64,000 nt of DNA from Streptomyces sp. MST-110588 (lineage in GTDB: Bacteria; Actinomycetota; Actinomycetes; Streptomycetales; Streptomycetaceae): the NCBI RefSeq assembly GCF_022695595.1, contig NZ_CP074380.1:3360001-3424000 (forward strand). The letters are read 5' to 3'. Under the pieces are notes generated by a model. It saw nothing but the letters and a program-made list of their open reading frames with translations. It did not search any database and was not told where the DNA came from. The translations under genes and the position numbers were made by a program. This document shows, piece by piece, positions 1 through 8,458 of the stretch; position 1 is the first letter of the stretch, and every line of letters starts with the position of its first letter.

Positions 1-551
1 AGGACCAGGCGCAGCACGTCGAGCTGACCCGGGACCTCGCGGTGCGCTTCAACCAGCGGTACGGCCAGACGTTCGTGATCCCCAGGACGACTCAGCCGAA
101 GGTGGCCGCCAGGGTGATGGATCTCCAGGACCCCACGTCCAAGATGGGCAAGTCGCACGCCCGTACCGCCGGAATCATCTATCTGCTGGACGAGCCCGAG
201 GCGGTGCGGAAGAAGGTGATGCGGGCGGTGACCGACGGCGGCAGTGATGTCGTCCATGACCGGGCGGAGCGGCCCGGGGTGGCGAATCTGCTGGATGTGC
301 TGGCGGCGTGCACGGGCGGCGATCCCGAGAAGATCGCCGGTCAGTACGACTCGTACGGCGCGCTGAAGAAGGACACGGCGGAGGCGGTGGTGGAACTGCT
401 GCGGCCGGTCCGGGAGCGGCATGCGGAGCTGGCGGCCGATCCCGCCTCGGTGGACGCCGTTCTGCGGGACGGCGCGGAGCGGGCGCGGGCGATGGCGCGG
501 CCCCGGGTCGACGAGGCGTACCGGGCGGTGGGGCTGCTGCCGCCGGTCTGA
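1..551 (+). CDS. trpS: Tryptophan-tRNA ligase, C-terminal part (5' end outside window)
   Basis: Cytoplasmic class I aminoacyl-tRNA synthetase that charges tRNA-Trp. The reading frame is open from base 3 and its 5' half lies outside the window. The visible part starts at the DQAQHVELTRDLA segment, typical of the end of the TrpRS catalytic core. It carries SKMGKSHA, the family's version of the KMSKS ATP-binding loop, and then the helical anticodon-binding domain. About 183 residues are present of an expected ~335. It is convergent with proC and ends just before a perfect hairpin. Identity rests on the KMGKS loop and the conserved C-terminal helices. Which of the two TrpRS types found in Streptomyces it is cannot be told without the N-terminus. 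Confidence 0.93.
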   Translation, partial: DQAQHVELTRDLAVRFNQRYGQTFVIPRTTQPKVAARVMDLQDPTSKMGKSHARTAGIIYLLDEPEAVRKKVMRAVTDGGSDVVHDRAERPGVANLLDVLAACTGGDPEKIAGQYDSYGALKKDTAEAVVELLRPVRERHAELAADPASVDAVLRDGAERARAMARPRVDEAYRAVGLLPPV

Positions 552-588
552 AGGGAGACCGCCGGAGCTACGTCGCGCGGTTGTACCG

Positions 589-621
589 GTGCTCCCCTGC
601 CCGGTCCGGGCAGGGGAGCAC
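589..621. terminator. Bidirectional hairpin terminator between trpS and proC
   Basis: A perfect 16-bp inverted repeat (589-604 and 606-621, one base between the arms) lies between two convergent genes. There is no clear U-tract, which is usual for Streptomyces terminators. The symmetry suits termination from both sides. Confidence 0.8.
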
Positions 622-635
622 AGCCTGTGAAGAGG

Positions 636-1445
636 TCAGCCGTTGCCGGTGGCCAGCTCGCGGCTGCGGTCCCGGGCGGCCTCCAGTGCGGCGATCAGGG
701 CGGCCCGTACGCCGTGGTTCTCCAGCTCCCGGATGGCGTTGATGGTGGTGCCGGCCGGGGAGGTGACGTTCTCCCGGAGCTTGACCGGGTGCTCGCCGCT
801 GTCCCGGAGCATGACGGCGGCCCCTATGGCGGCCTGGACGATGAGGTCGTGGGCCTTGTCGCGGGGCAGGCCGAGCAGGATGCCCGCGTCGGTCATGGCC
901 TCGACCAGGAAGTAGAAGTACGCCGGGCCGGAGCCGGAGAGCGCGGTGGCGGCGTCCTGCTGGGTCTCGGGGACGCGCAGGGTCTTGCCGACGGTGGAGA
1001 AGATCTCCTCGGCGCGGGTGAGGTGGGTGCCGTCGGCGTGGGTGCCCGCGGAGATCACGGACATGGCCTCGTCCACGAGGGCGGGGGTGTTCGTCATGAC
1101 GCGGACGACGGGGGTGCCGGGCGTCAGCCGCTCCTCGAAGAAGGCCGTGGGGACGCCGGCCGCGCCGCTGATGACCAGCCGGTCGACGGGGACGTGTGGC
1201 GCCAGTTCGTGCAGCAGCGCGCCCATGTCCTGGGGCTTGACGGTCAGGATGAGGGTGTCGGCGGACTTGGCGGCCTCGGCGTTGGAGACCGCTTCGACGC
1301 CGTACCTCGTACGGAGCTGGTCGGCGCGCTCCGGGCGGCGGGCGGTGACCAGCAGATCGGAGGGGGCCCAGCCGCCCCGGATCATTCCGCTGAGGAGTGC
1401 CTCGCCGATTTTGCCGGTGCCGAGTACGGCGACCTTCTGGGACAT
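636..1445 (-). CDS. proC: Pyrroline-5-carboxylate reductase
   Basis: Catalyses the last step of proline synthesis, NAD(P)H-dependent reduction of pyrroline-5-carboxylate. The product is 269 aa, the normal family length. The N-terminus MSQKVAVLGTGKIGEAL contains the Rossmann GxGxxG dinucleotide motif at residues ~9-14. The C-terminal half carries the ProC dimerisation region (SGSGPAYFY, then VTSPAGTT near residue 225). The frame stays open upstream to 1595, but the ATG at 1445 is directly followed by the Rossmann strand and matches homologues, so the longer start is rejected. It is convergent with trpS. No regulatory site is evident upstream, only a GC-rich repeat zone. Confidence 0.93.
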   Translation of the reverse strand: MSQKVAVLGTGKIGEALLSGMIRGGWAPSDLLVTARRPERADQLRTRYGVEAVSNAEAAKSADTLILTVKPQDMGALLHELAPHVPVDRLVISGAAGVPTAFFEERLTPGTPVVRVMTNTPALVDEAMSVISAGTHADGTHLTRAEEIFSTVGKTLRVPETQQDAATALSGSGPAYFYFLVEAMTDAGILLGLPRDKAHDLIVQAAIGAAVMLRDSGEHPVKLRENVTSPAGTTINAIRELENHGVRAALIAALEAARDRSRELATGNG

Positions 1446-1591
1446 GGTGCGGTTCACCTCGCCGGTGGGGCTTCGTATGGACGGTCGCGCGTTCATCCTC
1501 GCATTGCGGGGCGCGTGCGGCGGCGGTGTTCCACGGTGCGGGCACCGGACCCGTGCCGGAAGTGGCGGCAGGTACGTACGGGGGAGGTGGG

Positions 1592-1636
1592 GCACGTACG
1601 CCAGAAGGTGCGTACGTCAGAAGGTGCGTACGTCAG
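1592..1636. repeat. Short tandem repeat, unit containing CGTACG and CAGAAGGTG
   Basis: About three imperfect copies of a 15-16 bp unit (cgtacgtcagaaggtg-like) lie between proC and the ABC permease and touch the permease stop codon. It belongs to the class of CGTACG-containing intergenic repeats seen at several places in this window. Confidence 0.6.
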
Positions 1637-2496
1637 GGGGTGCGGCGGGAGAGGGTGGCGGCGCCGAGGGAGAGCACCAGGAGGGCGCAGGCGGTGACGA
1701 CGACGATGTCGCGGAGGAAGGCTCCGGTGACGGCCGTGTGCCGGAGGACTTCGTTCATGCCGTCCACGGCGTAGGACATGGGCAGCACGTCGGAGACGGC
1801 TCGCAGGACCGGCTGCATCGTCTCGCGCGGGGCGAACAGGCCGCACAGGAGGAGCTGGGGCATCAGTACGGCTGGCATGAACTGGACGGCCTGGAACTCG
1901 GAGGAGGCGAAGGCCGAGACGAAGAGCCCCAGGGCGGTGCCCAGGAGCGCGTCCAGAAGGGCGACCAGGAGCAGCAGCCACGGGGAGCCGGTGACGTCCA
2001 GGTCCAGGAGCCATAGGGACAGGCCGGTGGCGACGGCGGACTGGAGGATCGCCACGAGGCCGAAGGCCAGGGCGTAGCCGGCGATCAGATCGGCCTTGCC
2101 CAGGGGCATGGCGAGGAGGCGTTCGAGGGTTCCCGAGGTGCGCTCGCGCAGCGTGGCGATGGACGTGACCAGGAACATCGTGAGCATCGGGAAGATGCCG
2201 AGGAGTTCGGCGCCGACGGTGTCGAAGGTCCGTGGGGTGGCGTCGAAGACGTACCGCAGCAGGGCGATCATCGCGCAGGGCACGACGAGCATCAGGGCGA
2301 GGGTGCGGGGGTCGTGGCGCAGTTGGCGGAGCATCCGCGTGGCGGTGGCCAGGGTGCGGGCGCCGGAGAAGACGGGTGGGGAGGGGTACGGGGCGGTGGA
2401 GGGGCCTGGAGGGACCAGAGTTTTTGAAGGGGGCAGGGGGTCGGGGCTGCCGACGGGTTCCGGGTGGGTGGGGAGGTCTGGGCTCGTGGGGGGCAT
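1633..2496 (-). CDS. ABC-2 type exporter, permease subunit
   Basis: Membrane subunit of a drug/antibiotic-type ABC exporter, 287 aa. After a Pro/Ser-rich cytoplasmic N-terminus of ~50 residues come six predicted membrane segments, with the ABC-2 signature region (SATLRERTSGTLERLLAMPL-type loop, residues ~110-130) between helices 2 and 3. The ATG at 2496 is chosen because AAGGAG lies just upstream; the open frame further upstream to 2865 overlaps the ATPase gene and is not coding. The ATPase gene ends 35 nt upstream, so the two form an operon. The substrate cannot be inferred. Resemblance to daunorubicin-type exporters suggests export of a hydrophobic compound. Confidence 0.87.
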   Translation of the reverse strand: MPPTSPDLPTHPEPVGSPDPLPPSKTLVPPGPSTAPYPSPPVFSGARTLATATRMLRQLRHDPRTLALMLVVPCAMIALLRYVFDATPRTFDTVGAELLGIFPMLTMFLVTSIATLRERTSGTLERLLAMPLGKADLIAGYALAFGLVAILQSAVATGLSLWLLDLDVTGSPWLLLLVALLDALLGTALGLFVSAFASSEFQAVQFMPAVLMPQLLLCGLFAPRETMQPVLRAVSDVLPMSYAVDGMNEVLRHTAVTGAFLRDIVVVTACALLVLSLGAATLSRRTP

Positions 2497-2531
2497 GCCG
2501 GCTCCTTCGCGGGGGCGCCCGGGGGCGTCCG

Positions 2532-3467
2532 TCAGGGCGTGGGGTGCGGGTTGCGGCGGGACGGCGGCTGTGGCTGCGGTCGCGCCTGTGCCTTCTCCTC
2601 CTTCTCCTTCGCCTGTGCCTTCTCCTCGTTCTCCTTCGCCTGCTCCTGCGCCTGCGCCTGCGCTTCGTCCACGAGGCGCAGGAAGGCGTCCTCGACGGTG
2701 GCGCACCCCGTGCGCTCGCGGAGGGCGCCCGGTGTCCCGTCGGCGAGGATGCGGCCCTCGCGCATCAGGAGCAGCCGGTGGCAGCGTTCGGCCTCGTCCA
2801 TGACGTGCGAGGAGACCAGCAGGGTGGCGCCGCGCTCGGCGGCGATGGCGTGGAAGAGGTGCCACAGGTCGCGGCGGAGTACGGGGTCCAGGCCGACGGT
2901 GGGTTCGTCCAGGACGAGGAGTTCGGGGGTGCCCAGCAGGGCGACGGCGAGGGAGACCCTGCTGCGCTGGCCGCCGGAGAGGTTGCCCGCCAGGTCCTCG
3001 GCGTGCGCGCCGAGGTCGACGTCCTCGATGGCGCGGCGCACGGTTTCGCGGCGCTCGGCGCGGGCGGCCCGCCCTGGGCGCAGGACGGCGGCGAAGTAGT
3101 CGAGGTTGTGCCGTACGGACAGGTCGTCGTAGACGGACGGGGCCTGGGTGACGTAGCCGAGGCGGGGGCGCAGCCGGGGGTGGCCGGCCGGGTGGCCGAG
3201 GACGTCGAGGGTGCCGGTGGCCCGGGCCTGGGTGCCGACGACGGCGCGCATGAGGGTGGACTTGCCGCAGCCGGAGGGGCCCAGCAGGCCGGTGATCCAG
3301 CCTCGGGGGATGTCGAAGGTGAGGGCGTCCAGGACCGTACGGCCGCCGCGTACGACGGTGAGGCCGCGGGCGTGGACGGCCGGGCCGGTGGGAGCGGCAG
3401 GGCCGGCGGGATCGACGGAACCAGCGGGATCAATGGAGCCGGCGGGATCGCGTCCGTAATTCATCAC
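2532..3467 (-). CDS. ABC-2 type exporter, ATP-binding subunit
   Basis: ATPase partner of the downstream permease, 311 aa. Walker A is GPSGCGKST (near residue 70), the signature is NLSGGQRSRVSLA, and Walker B is LLVLDEPTVGLD, followed by the switch histidine in LLVSSHVMDEAERC. The start is GTG at 3467 or the adjacent ATG at 3464. The N-terminal ~35 residues are a repetitive DPAGS linker. The C-terminus is a lysine/glutamate/glutamine-rich tail (repeated AQ, EKAQAKEK), an unusual charged extension encoded by simple-sequence DNA at 2590-2670. The tail may be tolerated low complexity rather than functional. Confidence 0.9.
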   Translation of the reverse strand: MMNYGRDPAGSIDPAGSVDPAGPAAPTGPAVHARGLTVVRGGRTVLDALTFDIPRGWITGLLGPSGCGKSTLMRAVVGTQARATGTLDVLGHPAGHPRLRPRLGYVTQAPSVYDDLSVRHNLDYFAAVLRPGRAARAERRETVRRAIEDVDLGAHAEDLAGNLSGGQRSRVSLAVALLGTPELLVLDEPTVGLDPVLRRDLWHLFHAIAAERGATLLVSSHVMDEAERCHRLLLMREGRILADGTPGALRERTGCATVEDAFLRLVDEAQAQAQEQAKENEEKAQAKEKEEKAQARPQPQPPSRRNPHPTP

Positions 3468-3876
3468 GTGTTGAATTTTGCTCCGCGCCGGACCGGCGCG
3501 TCAAGCGATGGCGCACGCTCCGGCGACCGCCGGAGTGAACGGAGGCGAGCATTCCGTTTCGCTGACTCCGCGTTAACGCGACGGTTACACGCGAAGGCGC
3601 ACACGGCCATGTCGCCCTGGACACACTGAAGTTGAGTGTCCAGGCGCGCCTTTTAGCTGCTGGGAGGCGCCACCCCGGGCATCCCCGTGCCCGCGCGACC
3701 ACAACGGATCGATCCGGCAGCCCGCACTCCCGTCCCCGGGCCCACCGGTCCCCTTCCACGGACCGCGGCCCCTTCCGGCGGACCCGGCGGCCCGTTCAAC
3801 GGCCCGGCCGGCGGTCCGTCCCTCCGCACGGCGCGACGTGCGTCATGCGGTCCGCTACGCGCCGGAGGCGTCCCTC
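3468..3876. other. Divergent intergenic region with two GC hairpins
   Basis: 409 bp between the divergent ABC exporter and SulP genes. It holds two short inverted repeats (GCGCCGG/CCGGCGC near 3485-3499 and CTCCGGC/GCCGGAG at 3518-3535). A relatively AT-rich patch near 3460-3480 and 3570-3585 (gttaacgcg) could hold promoters. No gene is supported. The ORFs here are unsupported frames. Confidence 0.4.
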
Positions 3877-5598
3877 ATGCAGAAAATCCTGGAATTCCGC
3901 GCGGATTTCACCGCGTCCCTCGTCGTCTTCCTCCTCGCCGTCCCCTTGTGCGTGGGGGTGGCGGTCGCCTCGGGGGTGCCGGCCGAACTGGGGCTGGTCA
4001 CCGGCATCGTCGGCGGGCTGCTCACCGGCCTGCTGCCCGGGAGCAGTCTTCAGGTCAGCGGGCCCGCGGCCGGCCTGACCGTACTGGTCTACGAAGCGGT
4101 CAAGGAGTACGGGCTCGGCGCGCTGGGCGCCCTGGTGCTGATGGCGGGCCTGCTCCAGCTCGCCATGGGCGCGCTGCGGCTCGGCCGCTGGTTCCGCGCC
4201 ATCTCGGTGGCGGTCGTGCAGGGCATGCTCGCGGGCATCGGGCTGGTGCTGATCGCCGGGCAGGCGTACGCGCTGGCCGACGCCAAGCCGCCGGGCAACG
4301 GCATCACCAACATCGGCGGACTGCCCGGCCTGGCCTTCGACACCCTCCTCTCGGACGCCGCGCTGACCGCGCTCGCGGTCGGCCTCGGGACGATCGCCGT
4401 CCTGGTGCTGTGGCCGCGCCGGTCACGGGCGGCGCGGTTGCTGCCGGCGCCGCTGGTGGCGGTGGCGCTGGCGACGGTGGCCGTGGCCGTACTGGATCTG
4501 CCGGTGGCGCGGGTGGACGTGCAGGGGCTCGTGGACGCCGTACAGCCTCCGGAGGGACCGGACTTCCTGCGGCTGGCGCAGGCCGGCGTCGTGGTGGGGG
4601 CGCTGGGCACGGTACTCGCCATCGCCCTGATCGCCTCCGCGGAGTCGCTGTTCAGCGCCGCCGCGGTGGACCGGCTGCACGACGGGCCGCGGACGGACTA
4701 CGACAAGGAGCTGCTGGCGCAGGGCGCGGGCAACGCGGTGTGCGGGGTGCTGGGCGCGCTCCCCATGACGGCGGTGATCGTGCGCAGTGCGGCCAACGTC
4801 CAGGCGGGCGCCCGTACGAAGGTCTCGCGGGTGCTGCACGGCGTGTGGCTGCTGGTGTTCGCGGCGGCGTTCCCGGCGGCGCTGGGTGTCGTGCCGCCGG
4901 CGGCACTGGCCGGGGTGCTGGTGCACGCGGGGTGGAAGCTGCTGCCGGTGCGGGAGTTCGGGCCTCTGTGGCGCGAGCACCGGGGCGAGGCGGTGGTGCT
5001 GGCGGCCACGGCGGTGGCGATCGTGGCGACCAACATGTTCGAGGGCGTGCTCATCGGGCTGCTGATGGCGGTCGCCAAGTCGGCGTGGGAGACCTCGCAC
5101 GTCCATCTGGAGGTGCTCGACGGGAGCGAGGAGACCGGGACGGTGCGGGCCGGTACGCGGGGGCCCGGTACGGCGCGGCCCGGTGCGGAGGGGCACGGCA
5201 CGAAGGGGCACGGCACGAAGGGCTCGGGCGCGCGGTCCGGCGCGCAGAGTGGTGAGGGGCGTACGACAGGTGGCCCCGCGCCCGTCACCGCACCTTCACC
5301 CGTAACCGTCCCCGCGTCGGCCTCCGCGCCCGCCCCCGTACCCGTACCTCCCGAAGGACGCCTCTACGTACGGGCCGTGGGCAACGCGACCTTCCTGCGG
5401 CTGCCGAAGCTGCTGGACCAGTTGGAGGAACTGCCCCGGGACCGCGAGGTCGAACTGGACCTGTCGGGCCTGCGGCACCTGGACCGCGCCTGTGCGGCGG
5501 CTCTGGCCGGCTGGGCCGACGGCCGGCGGTCGGCCCGGCCGGTCGCCGTCACCCGGCCGGACCTCGCCCGGCCCCGCTCCGGGCATAAGGGGGTATAG
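3877..5598 (+). CDS. SulP family anion transporter with STAS domain
   Basis: Integral membrane transporter of the SulP/SLC26 family (sulfate, bicarbonate or related anions), 573 aa from ATG 3877. That start has GGAGG at 3864-3868, 8 nt upstream; the GTG at 3838 has no such site. The first ~425 residues are hydrophobic with SulP hallmarks (DFTASLVVFLLAVPLCVGVAVASG at the start of TM1, then SGPAAGLTVLV in the early core and SAESLFSAAAVDRLHDG mid-protein). A repetitive Gly/Thr/Ala-rich linker (~430-500, GHGTKG repeats) connects to a C-terminal STAS-like domain with LDLSGLRHLDRACAAAL. No fused carbonic anhydrase is present. Substrate is not deducible; bicarbonate or sulfate are both possible. Confidence 0.88.
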   Translation: MQKILEFRADFTASLVVFLLAVPLCVGVAVASGVPAELGLVTGIVGGLLTGLLPGSSLQVSGPAAGLTVLVYEAVKEYGLGALGALVLMAGLLQLAMGALRLGRWFRAISVAVVQGMLAGIGLVLIAGQAYALADAKPPGNGITNIGGLPGLAFDTLLSDAALTALAVGLGTIAVLVLWPRRSRAARLLPAPLVAVALATVAVAVLDLPVARVDVQGLVDAVQPPEGPDFLRLAQAGVVVGALGTVLAIALIASAESLFSAAAVDRLHDGPRTDYDKELLAQGAGNAVCGVLGALPMTAVIVRSAANVQAGARTKVSRVLHGVWLLVFAAAFPAALGVVPPAALAGVLVHAGWKLLPVREFGPLWREHRGEAVVLAATAVAIVATNMFEGVLIGLLMAVAKSAWETSHVHLEVLDGSEETGTVRAGTRGPGTARPGAEGHGTKGHGTKGSGARSGAQSGEGRTTGGPAPVTAPSPVTVPASASAPAPVPVPPEGRLYVRAVGNATFLRLPKLLDQLEELPRDREVELDLSGLRHLDRACAAALAGWADGRRSARPVAVTRPDLARPRSGHKGV

Positions 5599-5757
5599 CG
5601 GAAGGTAAGCGGAAGGGGCGGGCGCAGCGCGGCACACACCCGTAGGGTCGAACGGCTTACGCATTTCTGGATTAGGCACCTCCGGATTACGTACCTCCGG
5701 TTTGCCCGCCCTGCCCCGTCAGCCCCCTCCGCCCCTCCCCCCGCTCCAAGGAGTTCC

Positions 5758-7173
5758 GTGATCCGCCGGCCCCTGCGCTCCTGCGGTGCGACCGCCGCAC
5801 TGTCCGTCGCCCTCCTGCTCTCCGCCTGTTCCCCGGGGACCGGTGGCGCGGGCGGCGGCACGGCCGGTGCCGCCGGCGTGGGTGATCCGCTCTTCCCCTC
5901 GCTCGGCAACGGCGGTTACGACGTCGGCCATTACGGCATCGACCTCGACTACGACGTGGCCGGCGGCACCCTCGACGCGACCACCGAGATCACCGCCACC
6001 GCCACCCAGGACCTGTCCTCCTTCACGCTCGACCTGGAGGGCCTGAAGGTGACGGGCGTGCAGGTGGACGGCGCGGACGCCGCGTTCTCCCGCAAGGGCC
6101 ACAAGCTGACGGTCCGGCCGGCCGGCTCCCTGAAGAAGGGCGTGAAATTCCGTACGACCGTGAAGTACGGCGGCGAGCCGAAGGCCATGAAGGACGCCGA
6201 CGGGTCGCCGGAGGGGTGGGTCAGGACACCGGACGGCGCTTTCGTCACGGGCGAGCCGGCCGGGTCGATGACGTGGTTCCCCGGCAACAACCACCCGTCC
6301 GACAAGGCCACGTACGACTTCTCCCTCACCGTGCCCCGGGGATACACCGCGGTCGCCAACGGGGAATTGCGGGCGAGACGGGCCGGGAAAGGCCGCGAGA
6401 CCTTCCAGTGGCACAGCGGTGAGCCGATGTCGAGCTATCTGGCCACCGCGAGCATCGGGAAATTCACCGTCACCGAATCGCGCACGGCGGACGGCCTCCC
6501 CCTTTACGTGGCGGTGGATCCGCAGGAGGCGGAGAAGAGCGAGAAGCCGCTCTCCCGGCTCGAAGAAATACTGAAGTGGTCGGTCAAGCGCTTCGGCCGC
6601 TATCCCTTCTCCTCGGCCGGCGCGATCGTCGATCACCCGCCGCGGGTCGCCGAGAATTACGGCGCGCTGGAGACCCAGACCAAGCCCGTCTACGCGGGCG
6701 CACCGGATGAGACGGTCGTGGTGCACGAGACGGCGCACCAGTGGTTCGGGGATTCGGTGACGCCGAAGACCTGGAAGGACATCTGGCTCAACGAGGGATT
6801 CGCGACGTACGCGGAATGGCTGTGGGAGGAGGACGAGGGCGGCCGGACGGCGGAGGAGCAATTCAAGGAGAACTACGAAAAGGCCGAGGACGACCTCGTC
6901 TGGAAATTCCCGCCCGGCGCCCCGAGCAGCCAAAAGGACGTGCTGGAGGAGCCGGTGTACTACCGCGGCGCGATGGTCCTCCAGCAGCTCCGCAAAGCCG
7001 TCGGCGACAAGGTCTTCTTCAAGATCCTCAAGGACTGGCCGTCCGAGCACCGCTATTCCACCGTCAGCACGCGGGACTTCATCGCCTTCTGCGAAGCGCG
7101 TACCGACACCGATCTCAAGGACCTCTTCGCCGACTGGCTGTACGGGAAGGGCAACCCGGGCTGGGAGTACTGA
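5758..7173 (+). CDS. Secreted M1-family zinc metallopeptidase lipoprotein
   Basis: Gluzincin aminopeptidase anchored outside the membrane, 471 aa. The lipoprotein signal peptide ends in LLLSAC, with the modified cysteine at residue 24. Zinc motif HEXXH lies at residues 323-327 (HETAH) with the third ligand Glu 18 residues further on (E346 in WLNEGF), the exact M1 spacing. The exopeptidase GAMEN-type loop upstream appears as ENYGALE. The GTG start at 5758 is supported by AAGGAG 5 nt upstream. Smaller than full ~850-aa aminopeptidase N: the C-terminal ARM domain is missing, as in many actinobacterial secreted M1 proteins. Convergent with the oxidoreductase gene. Confidence 0.92.
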   Translation: MIRRPLRSCGATAALSVALLLSACSPGTGGAGGGTAGAAGVGDPLFPSLGNGGYDVGHYGIDLDYDVAGGTLDATTEITATATQDLSSFTLDLEGLKVTGVQVDGADAAFSRKGHKLTVRPAGSLKKGVKFRTTVKYGGEPKAMKDADGSPEGWVRTPDGAFVTGEPAGSMTWFPGNNHPSDKATYDFSLTVPRGYTAVANGELRARRAGKGRETFQWHSGEPMSSYLATASIGKFTVTESRTADGLPLYVAVDPQEAEKSEKPLSRLEEILKWSVKRFGRYPFSSAGAIVDHPPRVAENYGALETQTKPVYAGAPDETVVVHETAHQWFGDSVTPKTWKDIWLNEGFATYAEWLWEEDEGGRTAEEQFKENYEKAEDDLVWKFPPGAPSSQKDVLEEPVYYRGAMVLQQLRKAVGDKVFFKILKDWPSEHRYSTVSTRDFIAFCEARTDTDLKDLFADWLYGKGNPGWEY

Positions 7174-7253
7174 CGCCCCGGCCGGACGCTCCGACCGGAC
7201 GCCCCGGCCGGATCCTCCACGTCGGTCACCGCGCCCGGGCGCCCGCCCCTCCC

Positions 7254-8357
7254 CTATCCGACGCCCGGGATCAGGGGCACCAGACCGGGCCGGCGGGCCG
7301 CGAGCGCCAGGAAGCGGACCGTGGAACGGACGACCTGTTCCTTGAAGCGGGCCGCGGCCCGGCCGGTCAGCACCCGCTCGCGCGGCGCGTCGTCGGCCCG
7401 TACGAACTGCACCAGGCCGTCCCGCCGCCCCAGGCTGACGCACTGGAGGGCGAAGGAGAACTTCAGCGGCGCGGGCTCGGCGCCCCGCGACTCGGCGATG
7501 ATCGCGGAGGCGACGTACGAGCCGGTGGGCAGCGCGGCGGCACAGGACATCCGCAGGGCACCGGCGGCGGCACTGCGGGCACCGGCCGCGTCACCCGCGC
7601 CGTAGATCTCGGGGTGGCCGACCGAGCGCAGCGCCGCGTCCACCCGCAGCCGGCCGGTGTCCGGATCGGTCTCCAGGCCGGCCCGGACGGCCAGGTCCGA
7701 GGCGGGCCGCAGCGCGGTGGCCCAGACGACGGCGTCGGCGTCCACCGCGTCGGCGTCCGTGACGTGCCGCCCCTCCTCGACCCGTACGCCAAGCCCCCGC
7801 AGGGCCGTACGGACATGGGCGCGGCCCCGGTCCGACAGACCGCCGCCGACCTCGCCGGAGGTCAGCAGCCGCACGCGCCACCCGGGGTATGCCTCGGCCA
7901 GTTCGGCGGCCGTCTCTATCCCGGTGAGGCCGCCGCCGACGACCGCCAGTGCGCCGGGGCCGTCCAGCAGCCGCTTGCGCAGTTCGGCGGCGGACTCGGC
8001 GCTGAAGGCGCGCTCGCCCGCGCCCCGCAGGTCGGTGTGGCTGCCGAGGGCGTAGATCAGGCGGTCGTACAGCAGGACCCGGCCGTCGTCGGTGTGGACG
8101 GCGCGGCCCGCCGGGTCCAGTTCGGTGGCGCGGGCGGGGACGTGGTCGATGCCGGTGCCGCGCAGCATCCGGGAGCGCGGGTGGGTGACGTCGGGGCGGC
8201 CGGCGGCCAGTTCGTGCAGGCGTACGCGTTCGGTGAAGCGGTCGCCGGGGTCGACGAGGGTGACGCAGGCGTGCGGGGCGAGGCGGAGCGCGGCCATGGT
8301 GCCGGCGTAGCCCCCGCCGATGACCACGACCCGCTGCCGTTGCGGTCGGTTGCGCAT
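7254..8357 (-). CDS. FAD-dependent NAD(P)H oxidoreductase (NDH-2-like), ECF41-associated
   Basis: Pyridine-nucleotide-disulfide oxidoreductase fold, 367 aa. The N-terminal FAD-binding motif is VVVIGGGYAG. A second dinucleotide motif, VVGGGLTGIE, lies mid-protein, and the FAD-contacting EIYGAGDAAG is near residue 275. There is no CxxxxC redox disulfide and no long membrane anchor, so it is an NDH-2/FSP1-like reductase rather than a thioredoxin reductase. The ATG at 8357 follows GGAGGG by 3-4 nt. It lies 101 nt downstream of an ECF41 sigma gene on the same strand. ECF41 factors characteristically sit beside a carboxymuconolactone decarboxylase, oxidoreductase or epimerase gene (COE), and this is the oxidoreductase version. 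Substrate unknown. Confidence 0.85.
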   Translation of the reverse strand: MRNRPQRQRVVVIGGGYAGTMAALRLAPHACVTLVDPGDRFTERVRLHELAAGRPDVTHPRSRMLRGTGIDHVPARATELDPAGRAVHTDDGRVLLYDRLIYALGSHTDLRGAGERAFSAESAAELRKRLLDGPGALAVVGGGLTGIETAAELAEAYPGWRVRLLTSGEVGGGLSDRGRAHVRTALRGLGVRVEEGRHVTDADAVDADAVVWATALRPASDLAVRAGLETDPDTGRLRVDAALRSVGHPEIYGAGDAAGARSAAAGALRMSCAAALPTGSYVASAIIAESRGAEPAPLKFSFALQCVSLGRRDGLVQFVRADDAPRERVLTGRAAARFKEQVVRSTVRFLALAARRPGLVPLIPGVG

Positions 8358-8370
8358 GAGCCCTCCATGA

Positions 8371-8391
8371 GCGAGTAGCGAGTAGCGAGTA
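8371..8391. repeat. 7-bp tandem repeat (gcgagta) x3
   Basis: Three perfect head-to-tail heptamers lie directly upstream of the oxidoreductase ribosome-binding site, between the sigma gene and the oxidoreductase gene. Function unknown. It could affect the mRNA leader of the second cistron. Confidence 0.7.
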
Positions 8392-8458
8392 CTGATCGGG
8401 AGCGGCGAGAGAGGAAAGGCACGGGAGACGGTGAGGCGTGGGCGTCGGCCCGTACGCG